Assembly (NCBI GenBank): GCA_026129255.1
Contig: JAHCIJ010000002.1
Coordinates: forward strand, 574,234-638,233
Direction: 5' to 3'
DNA length: 64,000 nucleotides
Source: Anaerolineales bacterium
GTDB taxonomy: Bacteria > Chloroflexota > Anaerolineae > Anaerolineales > UBA11579
Shown here: piece by piece, positions 23,624 to 33,470 of the stretch
How the letters are laid out: each line of letters opens with the position of its first letter
How positions within the stretch are numbered: the first letter of the stretch is position 1
Made by a program: the position numbers and the translations under genes
Notes under the pieces: generated by a model
What the model was told of the DNA's origin: nothing
What the model saw: the letters and a program-made list of their open reading frames with translations, nothing else
Databases searched by the model: none

Positions 23624-24145
23624 ATGGAACGCAACGGTTTATTGCAACTGGCAGGGCAGGATGTCACCATTGTTGGCCCCGATATTGAAGTAGGCCAGCC
23701 GGCGCCCGAATTCACGCTGCGCGCCGCAGATTGGTCAGTGGTGGACGTGCTGAACGCTACGGAAGGCAAGGTACGTATTATTGCCGCGGTACCCTCGCTG
23801 AACACCAGCGTGTGTGAAACGGAAGCCAAGCGCTTCAATGAAGAAGCCGCCTCGCTCGATTCCGATATTGCAATTGTTACCGTCAGCACAGACCTGCCGT
23901 ACGCCCTCAACAACTGGTGCGCCGCCCACGGTGTAGACCGCGTCACAACGTATTCAGACGCCTACGACACCAATTTTGGCGAGACGTACGGGACGCTCAT
24001 CAAAGAGCGCCGTATTCTGCGCCGCGCCGTTTTTGTGGTGGACCGCGCAGGCAAAGTGGTCTACGCAGACTACATGAAGGCCCTGGGTGACCAGCCGGAC
24101 TATGACGCCGTGCTGGCTGCCGCCAAGGCCGCATTGGCTGCGTAG
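23624..24145 (+). CDS. tpx: Thiol peroxidase (atypical 2-Cys peroxiredoxin)
   Basis: 173 residues, standard length for Tpx. Peroxidatic Cys64 lies in PSLNTSVCETEAKRF, and the resolving Cys99 in NNWCAAHG, the normal Tpx arrangement. The thioredoxin fold start GQPAPEFTLRAADWS is clear. It reduces hydroperoxides with electrons from thioredoxin. Good Shine-Dalgarno (AGGAG) before the ATG. It is followed 39 bp later by the hsp20-lon pair, so the three may form a stress cluster. Confidence 0.95.
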   Translation: MERNGLLQLAGQDVTIVGPDIEVGQPAPEFTLRAADWSVVDVLNATEGKVRIIAAVPSLNTSVCETEAKRFNEEAASLDSDIAIVTVSTDLPYALNNWCAAHGVDRVTTYSDAYDTNFGETYGTLIKERRILRRAVFVVDRAGKVVYADYMKALGDQPDYDAVLAAAKAALAA

Positions 24146-24184
24146 CTGCGTGCTGCCCCGCACTGGGGCGCTCCATCGCACTGC

Positions 24185-24601
24185 ATGCACGAAAAAGAAT
24201 TAGACAATTTAGTCGCTCGTTCCTCCTGGGGCAACCCGCAGGAGGTGCACTTCCGTATCACCCGGCTCTCACGCCAGTGGGCCACGCGGCCACACCTGTG
24301 GCGTCCGCCCACGGACCTGCTCGAGACCGAGCATGCCTATGTGGTGCGCGTGGAGGTGGCCGGTATGCAGGAGGCCGAGCTCAAGATCGCCATTGAGGGC
24401 CGCGAGCTGGCCGTATTTGGCGTACGCCAGCAGCCCCCAGAACCTGCCACCCAGCAGGCCGCCTATTATCAAATGGAAGTGCGCTTTGGCGAATTCCTCA
24501 GCGCGTTGCAACTGCCCGGCGAAGTGAATACGGATGGCATTGCCGGCATCTACCAAGATGGATTTTTAACAGTCACGTTACCGAAAGGGAGAGCATCCTA
24601 A
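24185..24601 (+). CDS. Hsp20/alpha-crystallin family small heat-shock protein
   Basis: 138 residues with an alpha-crystallin domain at about 38-135: [20 protein letters not shown], then a compact middle, then [23 protein letters not shown]. This is an ATP-independent holdase. The C-terminal IxI anchor is short or missing after PKGRAS, which may limit oligomer size. The TAA stop overlaps the lon ATG by one base, an arrangement that couples chaperone and protease expression. Confidence 0.9.
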   Translation: MHEKELDNLVARSSWGNPQEVHFRITRLSRQWATRPHLWRPPTDLLETEHAYVVRVEVAGMQEAELKIAIEGRELAVFGVRQQPPEPATQQAAYYQMEVRFGEFLSALQLPGEVNTDGIAGIYQDGFLTVTLPKGRAS

Positions 24602-27378
24602 TGGCTCGCTCCTGGTTTGATGAATTAGCAGATATGTGGGATTGGATGGAAGCTGAAGACAGCCATGCTCTGCATGAGTTGATCTTCAAGCCCACCATCA
24701 CCAAGATCGCCAAAGGCAAAAAGGGCAAAGCTGCCCGCTTTGAGGCGGAGGAGGATGAGGCGCTGCCGGAGATCCCCGGTGAGCTGCCCATCTTGCCGCT
24801 GCGCGGCCTGGTGGTCTACCCGCAGACCGGCGTGCCGCTCACCATTGGCCAGCCGCGCTCCATCCGCCTGGTGGATGATACCGTTGCGGGCAGCCGCCTG
24901 GTGGGTCTGGTAGCCTCCAAGGATCCAGACAAAGAGAACCCCGGCCCGGAGGATCTGTACCCCATCGGCACGGTGGCCTCGGTACACCGTTTGTTCCGCG
25001 CCCCGGATGGCACCATCCGCCTGCTGGTGCAGGGCTTGGCGCGCTTCCGCCTGGGTGAGTTCACCGCCACCGAGCCGTACCTTAAAGCCAAGATCGAGTT
25101 GGCGCCGGAGTTCGAGGAAGATGGCCTGGAAGTGGAGGCGCTGGCGCGTAGCGCCCGCAGCCAGTTCCAGCGTATCGCCGAGCTGCTGGGCACCATTCCG
25201 CAGGAATTGGTGACCAGCATTATGGATCTGGAGAACCCGCTGCAGACCACTTACCTGGTAGCCAACTTCCAGCGTATGGAGTTAGAACAGTCGCAGGAGT
25301 TGCTGGAGCTGGACTCGCTGCGCGATAAGCTGCACAAACTCGTCGAGTTCCTCACGCACGAGATCGAAGTGCTCGAAGTGGGGCAGCGCATCCAGAACGA
25401 AGCGCGTTCCGAGATCGAGGGCATGCAGCGCGATTACTTCCTGCGCGAGCAGCTCAAAGCCATCCAGCGTGAGCTGGGCGAGACGGATGAAGTTGCCGCC
25501 GAGGTCGAAGAGTTGCGCAGGAAGATCGACGAGGCCAAGATGCCAGACGAGGCGGACAAGCAAGCCCGCCGCGAGTTGGAGCGCCTCTCCAAGCTCAGCA
25601 CAGCCTCCGCTGAATACGGCGTGATCCGCAGCTATCTGGATTGGCTTATCGCCATCCCGTGGTCCAACACCAGCGTGGACAACCTGGACATCAAGCACGC
25701 CCGCAAGATCCTTGATCAGGATCATTACGGCCTCAAGGATGTCAAAGACCGCATCCTCGAATTTCTGGCCGTGCGCAAGCTGCGCCAGGAGCGCAAAGAC
25801 GAGCTCAGCAAGCGCAGCAAGGATGATTACGAGATCCGCCGTGAGCGCGAAGGTGTGATCCTGTGCTTTGTTGGCCCGCCGGGCGTAGGCAAGACCTCGC
25901 TGGGCCGCTCGATCGCACGCGCCCTGGAGCGCGAGTTCATCCGCATCTCGCTGGGCGGCGTACGTGACGAAGCCGAGATCCGCGGCCACCGCCGCACCTA
26001 CATCGGCGCGCTGCCCGGCCGCATCGTGCAAGGCTTGCGCCGCAGCGGTTCGCGCAATCCCGTCTTCATGCTCGACGAAGTGGATAAGCTCGGCAACGAT
26101 TTCCGTGGCGACCCGGCTTCGGCCCTGCTCGAGGTCCTTGACCCTGAGCAGAACAGCGAGTTCCGTGACCACTATATTGAAGTGGCGCTGGACCTCTCGC
26201 AGGTCATGTTCATCACCACCGCCAACTCGCTGGATACCATCCCTGGCCCGCTGCGTGACCGTATGGAGATCATTCGCCTGAGCAGCTATACCGAAGGCGA
26301 CAAGCTGGAGATCGCCAAGGATTATCTGCTGCCACGCCAGCTGCGTGAGAACGGCCTGCGCAAGAACGAGGTCAAGTTCAGCAACGAGGCCATCCGCCAG
26401 ATCATCCGTGCCTACACGCGTGAATCCGGCGTGCGCAACCTTGAGCGCCAGATCGGCGCCGTGTGTCGCAAGCTGGTCACGCGCATCGCCGAGGGCACGG
26501 CCAAGACGCCGATCCGCGTCACGCCTGAGCTGGTACGTGAGCACCTCGGCCCGCAGCGCTTCTACCGCATGGAAGAGATCGCCACGCGCACTTCGCTGCC
26601 CGGCGTGGTCACCGGCCTCTCGTGGACGCCCACGGGCGGCGATGTGCTCTTCATCGAGGCCACGCGTATGCCTGGCAGCAAGGGCTTCCAGCTCTCCGGC
26701 CAGCTGGGTGACGTAATGCAAGAGTCGGCCCGTGCGGCGCTCTCCTTCGTGCGCTCACGCGCCAAGCAGCTCGGTATTGAGGCGGACTTCTTCCAGAACA
26801 CCGACCTGCATTTGCATGTGCCCGCAGGCGCGCAGCCCAAAGACGGCCCCTCGGCTGGCGTCACCATGGTCACCGCTCTCGTCTCACTGCTCACCGGCAA
26901 GCCTATCAAGGCTGACGTAGGCATGACGGGCGAGATCACCCTGCGCGGCCAAGTGATGCCTGTGGGCGGTATCAAGGAGAAAGTGCTGGCCGCGCATCGT
27001 GCTGGCCTGAGGACGATCATCCTGCCCGCCCGCAACGAGATCGACCTGGAGGAGCTGCCCAAAGAAGTGCGCACCAAGCTGGACTTCAAGCTGGTCAAAA
27101 CCATGGATGAGGTGCTGGCGCACGCCTTGGTGAACAAGCCGGTGCGTAAAGCTGCGGCCAAGAAGTCCGCTAGCAAGAAGTCCGCTAGCAGGAAGCCTGC
27201 TAGCAAGAAGCCTGCTAGCAAAAAATCTGCTAGCAAGAAGCCAGCGGCCACGGCGGCTGGCAAAGCCACCCGCAAGGCTGCCCCTTCCGGCAACGGGCAT
27301 AAGCCCAACGGGCACAAGCCCAGCGGGCACAAGCCAGCGCGCAAGAGCACGCGTGGGCGCAAGGCCGTGCGCAGCTAA
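24601..27378 (+). CDS. lon: ATP-dependent protease Lon with histone-H1-like C-terminal tail
   Basis: 925 residues. N-terminal substrate domain ([13 protein letters not shown] from about 60), coiled coil, AAA+ module with Walker A GPPGVGKT (425-432) and [11 protein letters not shown], then the Ser-Lys protease domain: catalytic S751 in [10 protein letters not shown] and the GIKEK lysine at 792-794. The last about 85 residues are not part of normal Lon. They are a basic run of Lys/Ala/Ser/Pro repeats (units like KKSAS and KKPAS, encoded by GCTAGC-rich repeats at about 27160-27245), then [10 protein letters not shown] repeats. Such a tail could bind DNA or RNA. Confidence 0.95.
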   Translation: MARSWFDELADMWDWMEAEDSHALHELIFKPTITKIAKGKKGKAARFEAEEDEALPEIPGELPILPLRGLVVYPQTGVPLTIGQPRSIRLVDDTVAGSRLVGLVASKDPDKENPGPEDLYPIGTVASVHRLFRAPDGTIRLLVQGLARFRLGEFTATEPYLKAKIELAPEFEEDGLEVEALARSARSQFQRIAELLGTIPQELVTSIMDLENPLQTTYLVANFQRMELEQSQELLELDSLRDKLHKLVEFLTHEIEVLEVGQRIQNEARSEIEGMQRDYFLREQLKAIQRELGETDEVAAEVEELRRKIDEAKMPDEADKQARRELERLSKLSTASAEYGVIRSYLDWLIAIPWSNTSVDNLDIKHARKILDQDHYGLKDVKDRILEFLAVRKLRQERKDELSKRSKDDYEIRREREGVILCFVGPPGVGKTSLGRSIARALEREFIRISLGGVRDEAEIRGHRRTYIGALPGRIVQGLRRSGSRNPVFMLDEVDKLGNDFRGDPASALLEVLDPEQNSEFRDHYIEVALDLSQVMFITTANSLDTIPGPLRDRMEIIRLSSYTEGDKLEIAKDYLLPRQLRENGLRKNEVKFSNEAIRQIIRAYTRESGVRNLERQIGAVCRKLVTRIAEGTAKTPIRVTPELVREHLGPQRFYRMEEIATRTSLPGVVTGLSWTPTGGDVLFIEATRMPGSKGFQLSGQLGDVMQESARAALSFVRSRAKQLGIEADFFQNTDLHLHVPAGAQPKDGPSAGVTMVTALVSLLTGKPIKADVGMTGEITLRGQVMPVGGIKEKVLAAHRAGLRTIILPARNEIDLEELPKEVRTKLDFKLVKTMDEVLAHALVNKPVRKAAAKKSASKKSASRKPASKKPASKKSASKKPAATAAGKATRKAAPSGNGHKPNGHKPSGHKPARKSTRGRKAVRS
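27160..27245 (+). repeat. Short tandem coding repeat in the lon tail
   Basis: Seven or so 12-15-nt units built around GCTAGCAAGAAG and GCTAGCAGGAAG, encoding Ala-Ser-Lys-Lys type repeats. The very similar DNA of the units points to slippage-driven growth. Confidence 0.75.
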
Positions 27379-27379
27379 T

Positions 27380-27739
27380 ATGCCTAGAACCATCCTTGTG
27401 CTCGAAGATGAAGAGGTCTTGTACCAATTGGTGCATGACCTGCTGTCGTTTGAAGGCTATGCGGTCAGCCGCCTGACCGATTTCAACAACCTGGTGGGGG
27501 AGTTACAAGCCCGCCCTGCTGATGCCATTGTGGCCGATGTGAATTTGCGCGGCGCCAACGGCATTGAGCTGGTGGAAGCCCTGCGCACCCACCCAGAATT
27601 CAACAACATTTATGTTTTGCTCACCTCGGGTATCGATTACCGCCAGGAGGCTTTGCAGCGCGGCGCGGACGATTTTCTGCAAAAGCCCTATATGCCCGAT
27701 GAGCTTATGGATCTGTTGGCGCAACGCCTGGCGGGCTAG
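27380..27739 (+). CDS. Stand-alone response-regulator receiver domain protein
   Basis: 119-residue CheY-like protein: acidic pair E-D-E at residues 9-11, phospho-acceptor Asp in I-V-A-D-V-N-L, Thr/Ser in L-L-T-S-G, and Lys in F-L-Q-K-P-Y. No output domain. The ATG at 27380 lies 1 bp after the lon stop, and no Shine-Dalgarno is visible apart from coding sequence, so translation is likely coupled to lon. No histidine kinase gene is nearby. It may be a phosphorylation-dependent partner for the PHP-AlbA_2 protein or Lon, which is inference from position only. Confidence 0.85.
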   Translation: MPRTILVLEDEEVLYQLVHDLLSFEGYAVSRLTDFNNLVGELQARPADAIVADVNLRGANGIELVEALRTHPEFNNIYVLLTSGIDYRQEALQRGADDFLQKPYMPDELMDLLAQRLAG

Positions 27740-27766
27740 TGCACACAGACAAGTAGTGGAGATAGT

Positions 27767-29644
27767 GTGAGACCCAATAAAAACCGCGGCGGAGGCCAAA
27801 AATGGTATGCGATGGACCTGCATCTGCATACTCCCGCCTCCAGCGACTATCAGGAACCCGGCATAAGTTATCTGGATATTCTGCGCCGGGCAGAACAGCG
27901 CGGGCTGGACATCATCGGCTTTGCGGACCACAACACCGCCAGCGGCTACCGCCGCATGGAGGAAGAGATCGAGCAGCTGCGCATGCTGAGCAACCTCAAG
28001 CGCATCCTGCCTGAAGAAGAAGAGCGCCTCAAGGAGTACGAGCGCCTGCGCGCCAAGATCCTGGTGCTGCCTGGCTTCGAGTTCACGGCCACCTTTGGCT
28101 TCCATGTGCTCGGCCTGTTCGACCCCAAGAAGCCTCTGCGCGAGGTTGAGCACATCCTGCTCGATCTCAACGTGCCCTCCAACCAGCTCGATGCAGGCTC
28201 GGTCACCGTAGGCGCTTCCGCCGATGTGCTCACTGCTTACCAGGCCATCCATGAGGCCGGTGGCATCGTCATCGCCGCGCATGCCAACTCCACCAATGGC
28301 GTGGCCATGCGCGGCTTCAACTTTGGCGGGCAGACCAAGATCGCCTACACGCAGGATCCGCATCTGCACGCGCTGGAAGTGACCGACCTGGACAAGGGCG
28401 GCCGCCAGTCTACGGCGGCCTTCTTCAGTGGCATCAAGCCGGAGTACCCGCGCCGCATGCATACCATCCAGGGCTCAGATGCCCACCGGCTGGACAATGA
28501 TCCCAAGCGCCACAATAACCTCGGCATCGGTGGCCGTGTTACCGAAGTGCTGCTGCCCGCGCCTACCTTTGAGGCGCTCAAAGCCCTGTTCGAGAGCAAT
28601 GACTTTGCCCGCACGCGCCCGGCCCAGAGCAAAAAGCAAACCGAAGGCGCACATTTTGACTTTGTGCGCTCGGCGCGTGAGCAAGGCAGCAACATCGTGC
28701 AGGAATTTCACGAGAGTATCAGCGGGCGCAACAACCTCAACAGCATCATTGCGGACGTTTGCGCCTTCGCCAACACCAATGGCGGCACGTTGTTCATTGG
28801 CCTGCGCGCTGAGCCCAAGCCCATCGTGGGCGTGCGCAACCCCAACCAGGCCATCAGCCAGCTGGAGCAGGAGATCGGCAAGCGCATCAGCCCGCCGCTG
28901 ACCTGCATGGTGGACAGCCTGCAGAGCGAGGGCAAGAGCGTGCTGCGGGTCATCGTGCCGCGTGGGGATGACCAGCCTTACGCTGTAGACGACAACCAGA
29001 TCTACCTGCGCTCTGAGGCTGAGACCGGCCTGGCGGTGCGGGACGAGATCGTGCGCCTGGTGTCCGGCTCGACGCCGCGCCATGAGGAGCCAGCCGCCAA
29101 GCCCGGCAAAGAGTCGCGCCGGGGTGGGCGCAAGCCCAGCGGGCAGCCGAGCGGCCAGCCCAACCGGCAGAACGGGCGCAGCAAGCCGCAGGCGGCTGCC
29201 CAGCCCGCCGCCGAGACGGCGGCCAAGCCTGAGCCGCCCGCCCGCGCCGAGCACGCCCCGCGCACCGGCGTGGAAGTGGTGAGCGATGAGCAGCGCAACG
29301 GTGTGGCCTACTACGTGGTGCGCGATCTGCGCAACAACATGGTTGTCAACAACGTCACGGAGAAATCAGCCCGCAAACTGTGGCACTACGCCATCAAGGA
29401 GTATGCCGGGCTGCCCAAAGACGCTGCCCAGCTCAAGGCCGAATGGCGTGGCGACTTTGGCTTGCTCAAGTACTACACCCAGCGCCAGCAGGAGCGGTAC
29501 GATTTTGTGCAGCGTGTGGATGGCGGCTTGCGCTTCTACTTCGGCGTCACCGAAGAGGGCGTCCACGGCGACTGGCGACAGTTTGTGATCGAGGAGTCTC
29601 CCTCGGAAGATGGCGAGATGCTTGATTCGGGGACGATTAGCTGA
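27767..29644 (+). CDS. PHP phosphoesterase domain fused to AlbA_2 (Schlafen-like) DNA-binding domain
   Basis: 625 residues, GTG start. Residues about 12-300 form a PHP metal hydrolase: [52 protein letters not shown]. Residues about 310-430 are an AlbA_2 domain ([33 protein letters not shown]). A disordered Pro/Gln/Lys linker (435-495) leads to a C-terminal alpha/beta region ([20 protein letters not shown]). PHP proteins cleave phosphoesters; AlbA_2 binds DNA or RNA, so a nucleic-acid phosphoesterase is the natural guess. It follows the receiver gene by 27 bp. Its last codons lie within a TAGTC-type repeat. Confidence 0.85.
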   Translation: MRPNKNRGGGQKWYAMDLHLHTPASSDYQEPGISYLDILRRAEQRGLDIIGFADHNTASGYRRMEEEIEQLRMLSNLKRILPEEEERLKEYERLRAKILVLPGFEFTATFGFHVLGLFDPKKPLREVEHILLDLNVPSNQLDAGSVTVGASADVLTAYQAIHEAGGIVIAAHANSTNGVAMRGFNFGGQTKIAYTQDPHLHALEVTDLDKGGRQSTAAFFSGIKPEYPRRMHTIQGSDAHRLDNDPKRHNNLGIGGRVTEVLLPAPTFEALKALFESNDFARTRPAQSKKQTEGAHFDFVRSAREQGSNIVQEFHESISGRNNLNSIIADVCAFANTNGGTLFIGLRAEPKPIVGVRNPNQAISQLEQEIGKRISPPLTCMVDSLQSEGKSVLRVIVPRGDDQPYAVDDNQIYLRSEAETGLAVRDEIVRLVSGSTPRHEEPAAKPGKESRRGGRKPSGQPSGQPNRQNGRSKPQAAAQPAAETAAKPEPPARAEHAPRTGVEVVSDEQRNGVAYYVVRDLRNNMVVNNVTEKSARKLWHYAIKEYAGLPKDAAQLKAEWRGDFGLLKYYTQRQQERYDFVQRVDGGLRFYFGVTEEGVHGDWRQFVIEESPSEDGEMLDSGTIS

Positions 29645-29669
29645 CTAATCGATTAATCCATTAATCCGT
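29639..29669. repeat. TAGTC-type short-unit repeat, copy 5, spanning two gene ends
   Basis: GATTAGCTGACTAATCGATT and AATCCATTAATCC run across the stop codons of the PHP gene (29644) and of the convergent membrane-protein gene (29661), so the repeat supplies their final codons. Confidence 0.6.
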
Positions 29670-31217
29670 ATCCAGAATGAACACATCCCCGTACCCACTC
29701 CGGTAGCTGTTCAGTACGCGCAGCGTGCTGGCAGGCAAGATCGCCTGCATTTGCTCCGGGGTGGGTACGTCTCGTTTGTAGTCCAGCTCATTGCCGAACC
29801 ACACCATATACGCCGTGTCGCTTGAGGCGGGCCAGCCGTCGAATGCCAGCAACGCAGCCTCCAGGCTGGCTTGTGTCTCGCCGTCGTAGCGCGGCAGGCG
29901 GTAGATCTGCCGCCGCAGCAAGTACCAGGCAGCCGCCTCGTTGTTGCTGTAGACCTTATCCTCCGGCTGCAGCGCCAGTTGGCTGAGGTGCTCGGCGAGT
30001 TCAGATTGGCGCAGGCCGCGTGTGTTGTACAGGTTGTAGTAGCTCACATCGCCCTCGGCGTGCGAGCGGCGTACGTATTCGGCCGTGCGATACAGCGGGA
30101 AGGCCAGCCACAGGCACGCCGCCAGCAGCGCCAGCGTGCGCCACATACCGGTTAGCCGTGGGCCAAAATGCGCCCAGGCGGCCGCGGCCAGCGCCAGCAG
30201 GCAGGGCAGCAGCAAGGCGTGCAGGCGCTGGCTGCCGGGCACGCGGTGCTCGGAGTAGCTGATGGCAAACACCAGCATGCCGCCGTACACCAGGGTGAAG
30301 GCCGCCGCTGGCAGCAACCGCGCCGAGAGCAGCTGCTGCCCGAAAGCCGCCCAGCGTTGGCGCGTGCTGCGTACAGCTAAAAGCACCAGTAGCAAGCCGA
30401 ACAGAGCCAGCGGCGGCACGATGAGCAAAATACGCTCCGGCACGAACCAGCTGGCCACTTTCTCGATAAAGGCCACAAGCAGCCCAAGCGGGTAGGCGGG
30501 CTGGTGAGTGCCCAGCAGCTTGCCGCTCAGAGGATAGTTGTGGAAGATGGCCCACAGGCCGATCGGCAGGCCGCTGAGGGCGCCGTAGGCGGCCGCGTGC
30601 AGCAACGCCTGGCGCCACTGCGGCCGCCAGGCCAGCAGCACCACCAGCGCACCACTCATCACCAGCGCCGCACCCGCATAACGCAGGTAGCAGGCCGCCG
30701 CGGCCAGCGCCACCATCTGCCAGAAGTGGCGCGGCGCACGCCGGGCCACATACTGCTGTGCGGCCAGTAGCCACAGCAGCACGCACAGCATGAACAGCGG
30801 GTCTGAGGCTACATTGGCCGAGACCTCGAGCAACGGCACGCAAGTCGCTACTATCAGGCTGGCCAGCAGCGCAAAGGTGTATTGGCCGGGCAGGGCGCGC
30901 AAGATGAATACGCCGCTCAGCGCGATGACTGCGCCAAAGGACACAATATTGACGATCTGCGCCAGCAGCATGACGTCTGCGCCGCTGATGGCGTGCAGCA
31001 CTGCTAGGATGGCTGGGTAGAGTGGCGGCCAATTGATCAACGGCTCGCCCAAATAGTCGATCAGGCCGCCGCCCGCCGCCAGGCTTTCTGCTGTAGAGAG
31101 ATAGCGCGCCCCGTCTGTGGAGAGGCCCGGCCCAAACTGGCTGGTGGCGATGTACACGCACAGGCTGCCCAGCACGGCGAGCGCCGCCAGCCCAAAATTG
31201 AAGTGGCGCGAATTCAT
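29661..31217 (-). CDS. GT-C fold membrane glycosyltransferase-like protein (family 39/ArnT-like)
   Basis: 518 residues with about eleven membrane helices. The first outer loop carries the acidic segment LSTDGARYLSTAESLAAGGGL, in the place of the catalytic Asp of GT-C enzymes such as ArnT and protein mannosyltransferases. A WPPLYPAILA motif follows in helix 2, common in this superfamily. The C-terminal soluble part (about 390-518) holds YNLYNTRGL and WFGNELDYKRD. It probably moves a sugar from a lipid carrier outside the membrane; the acceptor is unknown. Its start overlaps the recD2 stop by 4 bp. Confidence 0.75.
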   Translation of the reverse strand: MNSRHFNFGLAALAVLGSLCVYIATSQFGPGLSTDGARYLSTAESLAAGGGLIDYLGEPLINWPPLYPAILAVLHAISGADVMLLAQIVNIVSFGAVIALSGVFILRALPGQYTFALLASLIVATCVPLLEVSANVASDPLFMLCVLLWLLAAQQYVARRAPRHFWQMVALAAAACYLRYAGAALVMSGALVVLLAWRPQWRQALLHAAAYGALSGLPIGLWAIFHNYPLSGKLLGTHQPAYPLGLLVAFIEKVASWFVPERILLIVPPLALFGLLLVLLAVRSTRQRWAAFGQQLLSARLLPAAAFTLVYGGMLVFAISYSEHRVPGSQRLHALLLPCLLALAAAAWAHFGPRLTGMWRTLALLAACLWLAFPLYRTAEYVRRSHAEGDVSYYNLYNTRGLRQSELAEHLSQLALQPEDKVYSNNEAAAWYLLRRQIYRLPRYDGETQASLEAALLAFDGWPASSDTAYMVWFGNELDYKRDVPTPEQMQAILPASTLRVLNSYRSGYGDVFILDTD

Positions 31218-33391
31218 GCGTCCGATTGTAGCCCAGCCTGTGCCAGCCGCTGCGTGAGGCCAGTCCAGCGCTGTGCTACTTTGTTGTTATTGACCGCCAT
31301 GCCGATGGCTTTGCGGCTGCCCACCAGCACGCACAAGCTTTGTGCCCGCGTCACACCTGTGTACAGCAGGTTGCGCTGCAGCATGATGTAGTGCTGGCTG
31401 AGCACCGGCATCACCACGCAGCGAAACTCGGAGCCTTGTGCCTTGTGCACGGTGATGGCGTAGGCCAGGGTCAGCTCGTCGGCCTCGCTCCAGTCGTAGC
31501 TCACCCGGCGGCCTTCAAAATCCACCGTCAACGTTTGCGCTTCGTTGGCAATTTCCACCAGGCGGCCAATATCGCCGTTGAAGACGGTCTTGTCGTAATT
31601 GTTGCGAATTTGCATCAGACGGTCGCCTACGCGCAGCAACTGGCCGTGCATCCGGCGCTCTGCTTTCAGCGCGCTGGGCGGGTTCAGCGCGGCTTGCAGC
31701 GCCGCATTGAGCGCCGCCACGCCCGCCGCGCCGCGATACATCGGCGAGAGCACCTGGATATCCTGCAACGGGTCCAGCCCGAAGCGCGCCGGGATGCGCT
31801 GGGTCACCAACGCCACGATCTTGGCACTGGCCTCCTCGGCGCTCTCGGTAGCATCCAGGAAAAAATCGCCGGCGGCATCTTTGCTGGTCTGCGGCATCTC
31901 GCCCTGGTTCATGGCGTGCGCATTGCTGACGATGTGCGAGTGCTCGCCCTGGCGGTAGATCGTCTGTAGACGTGTCACCGGGAAGCGCTGGCTGGCGATC
32001 AGGTTGCGCAGCACGTCGCCCGCGCCTACCGAGGGCAGCTGGTCCACATCGCCCACCAGCAGCAGGTGCGTGCCGGGTTGGATCGCCTTGAGCAGCGTAT
32101 AGGTCAGCTGCAGGTCGAGCATCGAAGCTTCATCGATGACGATGAGATCAACGCCCAGCGGCTCGTCTTCGTTGTAACGCGGCCCCTCGCCGGGCGTATA
32201 GCCGATCAGGCGATGGATGGTGCTGGCAGGTTGGTCGCTGGTTTGCGCCAGGCGCTTAGCGGCGCGCCCCGTAGGGGCGGCCAGCGCAAAGCGCTTGCCC
32301 GCCAGCGCCAGTGCGCCGATCAGCGTTTTCATCGTGGTGGTCTTGCCTGTGCCCGGCCCGCCGGTGAGGATGCTCACCGGCGCTCGCAGGGCGGTCAGCA
32401 CCGCCTGGCGCTGTAACTTGTCGAGCTGGGTCAGCTCGCTGAGTGCATCGGGGTCACGCGTCAGCGCCATGTCGGCGGTGGCGCTGGTCTTGGCGTCGGC
32501 CAGCGCGTGCAGCAGCTCGGCCAGGCCGGCTTCGGCGGCGTGCATGTCTTTGGGGTACACGGCCTCGTCTTCCAGCACCACATCGCCGCGTACCGCCAGG
32601 CGCTCGATAGCTTCTTGGATCGGTTGCGGCGCGGTGCCCAGCAGCTCGCTGGCGCGCGCCAGCAGCTGCGGGCGCGGGGCGTAGACATGCCCCTCGCCGG
32701 TGAACTCGCCCAGCGTGTACAGCAGACCGGCTTCGAGGCGGGCGGGGTGGTCTGCCGGTAGACCGAAGGCTTTGGCGATCTTGTCGGCCGTCAAAAAGCC
32801 CACGCCCTGAATATCACGCGCCATACGATAGGGGTCTTTCTTGACCACCTCCATGGAGCGGTTGCCGTATTCCTTGTAGATCTTGGTGGCCAGGTGCGTG
32901 CCGACGCCGTGGCTGCTGAGGAACACCATCACATCGCGCACCTGGCGTTGCTCTTCCCATGCTGCTAGTATTTGCTTCTGGCGTTTGGGGCCAATGTCGG
33001 CCACCTCACGCAGGCGCTCCGGGTGCTTGTCGATGATCTCGATGGTCTGTGCGCCGAAGTGGCCCACAATGCGCCCGGCGATGGTCGGCCCCACACCCTT
33101 GAGCAAGCCAGAGCTGAGATAGCGGCGGATGCCCTCCACCGTGGTGGGCATGGTCTGCTGCAGCTTCTCGACCTTGAATTGCAAGCCAAACCTGGGGTCC
33201 TTGACCCACTCACCCTGCATCTCGAGGTGTTCGCCTACGGAAAGCTCCGGCAGCACGCCGGTCACCGCCACCGTGCCGTCTGACTCCTGGCTGTAAGCGC
33301 CTTCATCTGGGCGCAGGCGTAGCACGCTGAAGCCGTTTTCGGTATTGTAGTAAGTGACGTACTCCACGGAGCCGCTGAGGGAATCAGGCAT
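31214..33391 (-). CDS. recD2: RecD2-type ATP-dependent DNA helicase
   Basis: 725 residues, usual for RecD2. An N-terminal OB-like region (SGSVEYVTYYNTENGFSVLR) is followed by tandem helix-hairpin-helix motifs (GLLKGVGPTIAGRIVGHFG, VADIGPKRQKQI). The SF1B motor has Walker A GGPGTGKTTTMKT, Walker B VIDEASMLD, LLVGDVDQLPSVG and the C-terminal YAITVHKAQGSEF motif. It unwinds DNA 5' to 3' and does not need RecBC. TATAAT (minus 33404-33399) lies 7 nt before the ATG, pointing to a leaderless mRNA. Confidence 0.94.
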   Translation of the reverse strand: MPDSLSGSVEYVTYYNTENGFSVLRLRPDEGAYSQESDGTVAVTGVLPELSVGEHLEMQGEWVKDPRFGLQFKVEKLQQTMPTTVEGIRRYLSSGLLKGVGPTIAGRIVGHFGAQTIEIIDKHPERLREVADIGPKRQKQILAAWEEQRQVRDVMVFLSSHGVGTHLATKIYKEYGNRSMEVVKKDPYRMARDIQGVGFLTADKIAKAFGLPADHPARLEAGLLYTLGEFTGEGHVYAPRPQLLARASELLGTAPQPIQEAIERLAVRGDVVLEDEAVYPKDMHAAEAGLAELLHALADAKTSATADMALTRDPDALSELTQLDKLQRQAVLTALRAPVSILTGGPGTGKTTTMKTLIGALALAGKRFALAAPTGRAAKRLAQTSDQPASTIHRLIGYTPGEGPRYNEDEPLGVDLIVIDEASMLDLQLTYTLLKAIQPGTHLLLVGDVDQLPSVGAGDVLRNLIASQRFPVTRLQTIYRQGEHSHIVSNAHAMNQGEMPQTSKDAAGDFFLDATESAEEASAKIVALVTQRIPARFGLDPLQDIQVLSPMYRGAAGVAALNAALQAALNPPSALKAERRMHGQLLRVGDRLMQIRNNYDKTVFNGDIGRLVEIANEAQTLTVDFEGRRVSYDWSEADELTLAYAITVHKAQGSEFRCVVMPVLSQHYIMLQRNLLYTGVTRAQSLCVLVGSRKAIGMAVNNNKVAQRWTGLTQRLAQAGLQSDA

Positions 33392-33398
33392 GCGTTAG

Positions 33399-33404
33399 AT
33401 TATA
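33399..33404 (-). promoter_or_regulatory. -10 box of recD2 (leaderless start)
   Basis: TATAAT on the minus strand, 7 nt upstream of the recD2 ATG at 33391; no Shine-Dalgarno between them. Confidence 0.6.
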
Positions 33405-33425
33405 GTGGTTGGCTGATGCAAAAAA

Positions 33426-33453
33426 AAAAGCGGGCGCAACTGCGCCCGCTTTT
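33426..33453 (-). terminator. Intrinsic terminator of the lipoprotein gene
   Basis: 13-bp stem AAAAGCGGGCGCA with its complement, tight loop. On the minus strand it is followed by a run of at least eight T residues. It lies 17 bp beyond the stop at 33471. Confidence 0.85.
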
Positions 33454-33470
33454 CTTTGCATGTACTTACA

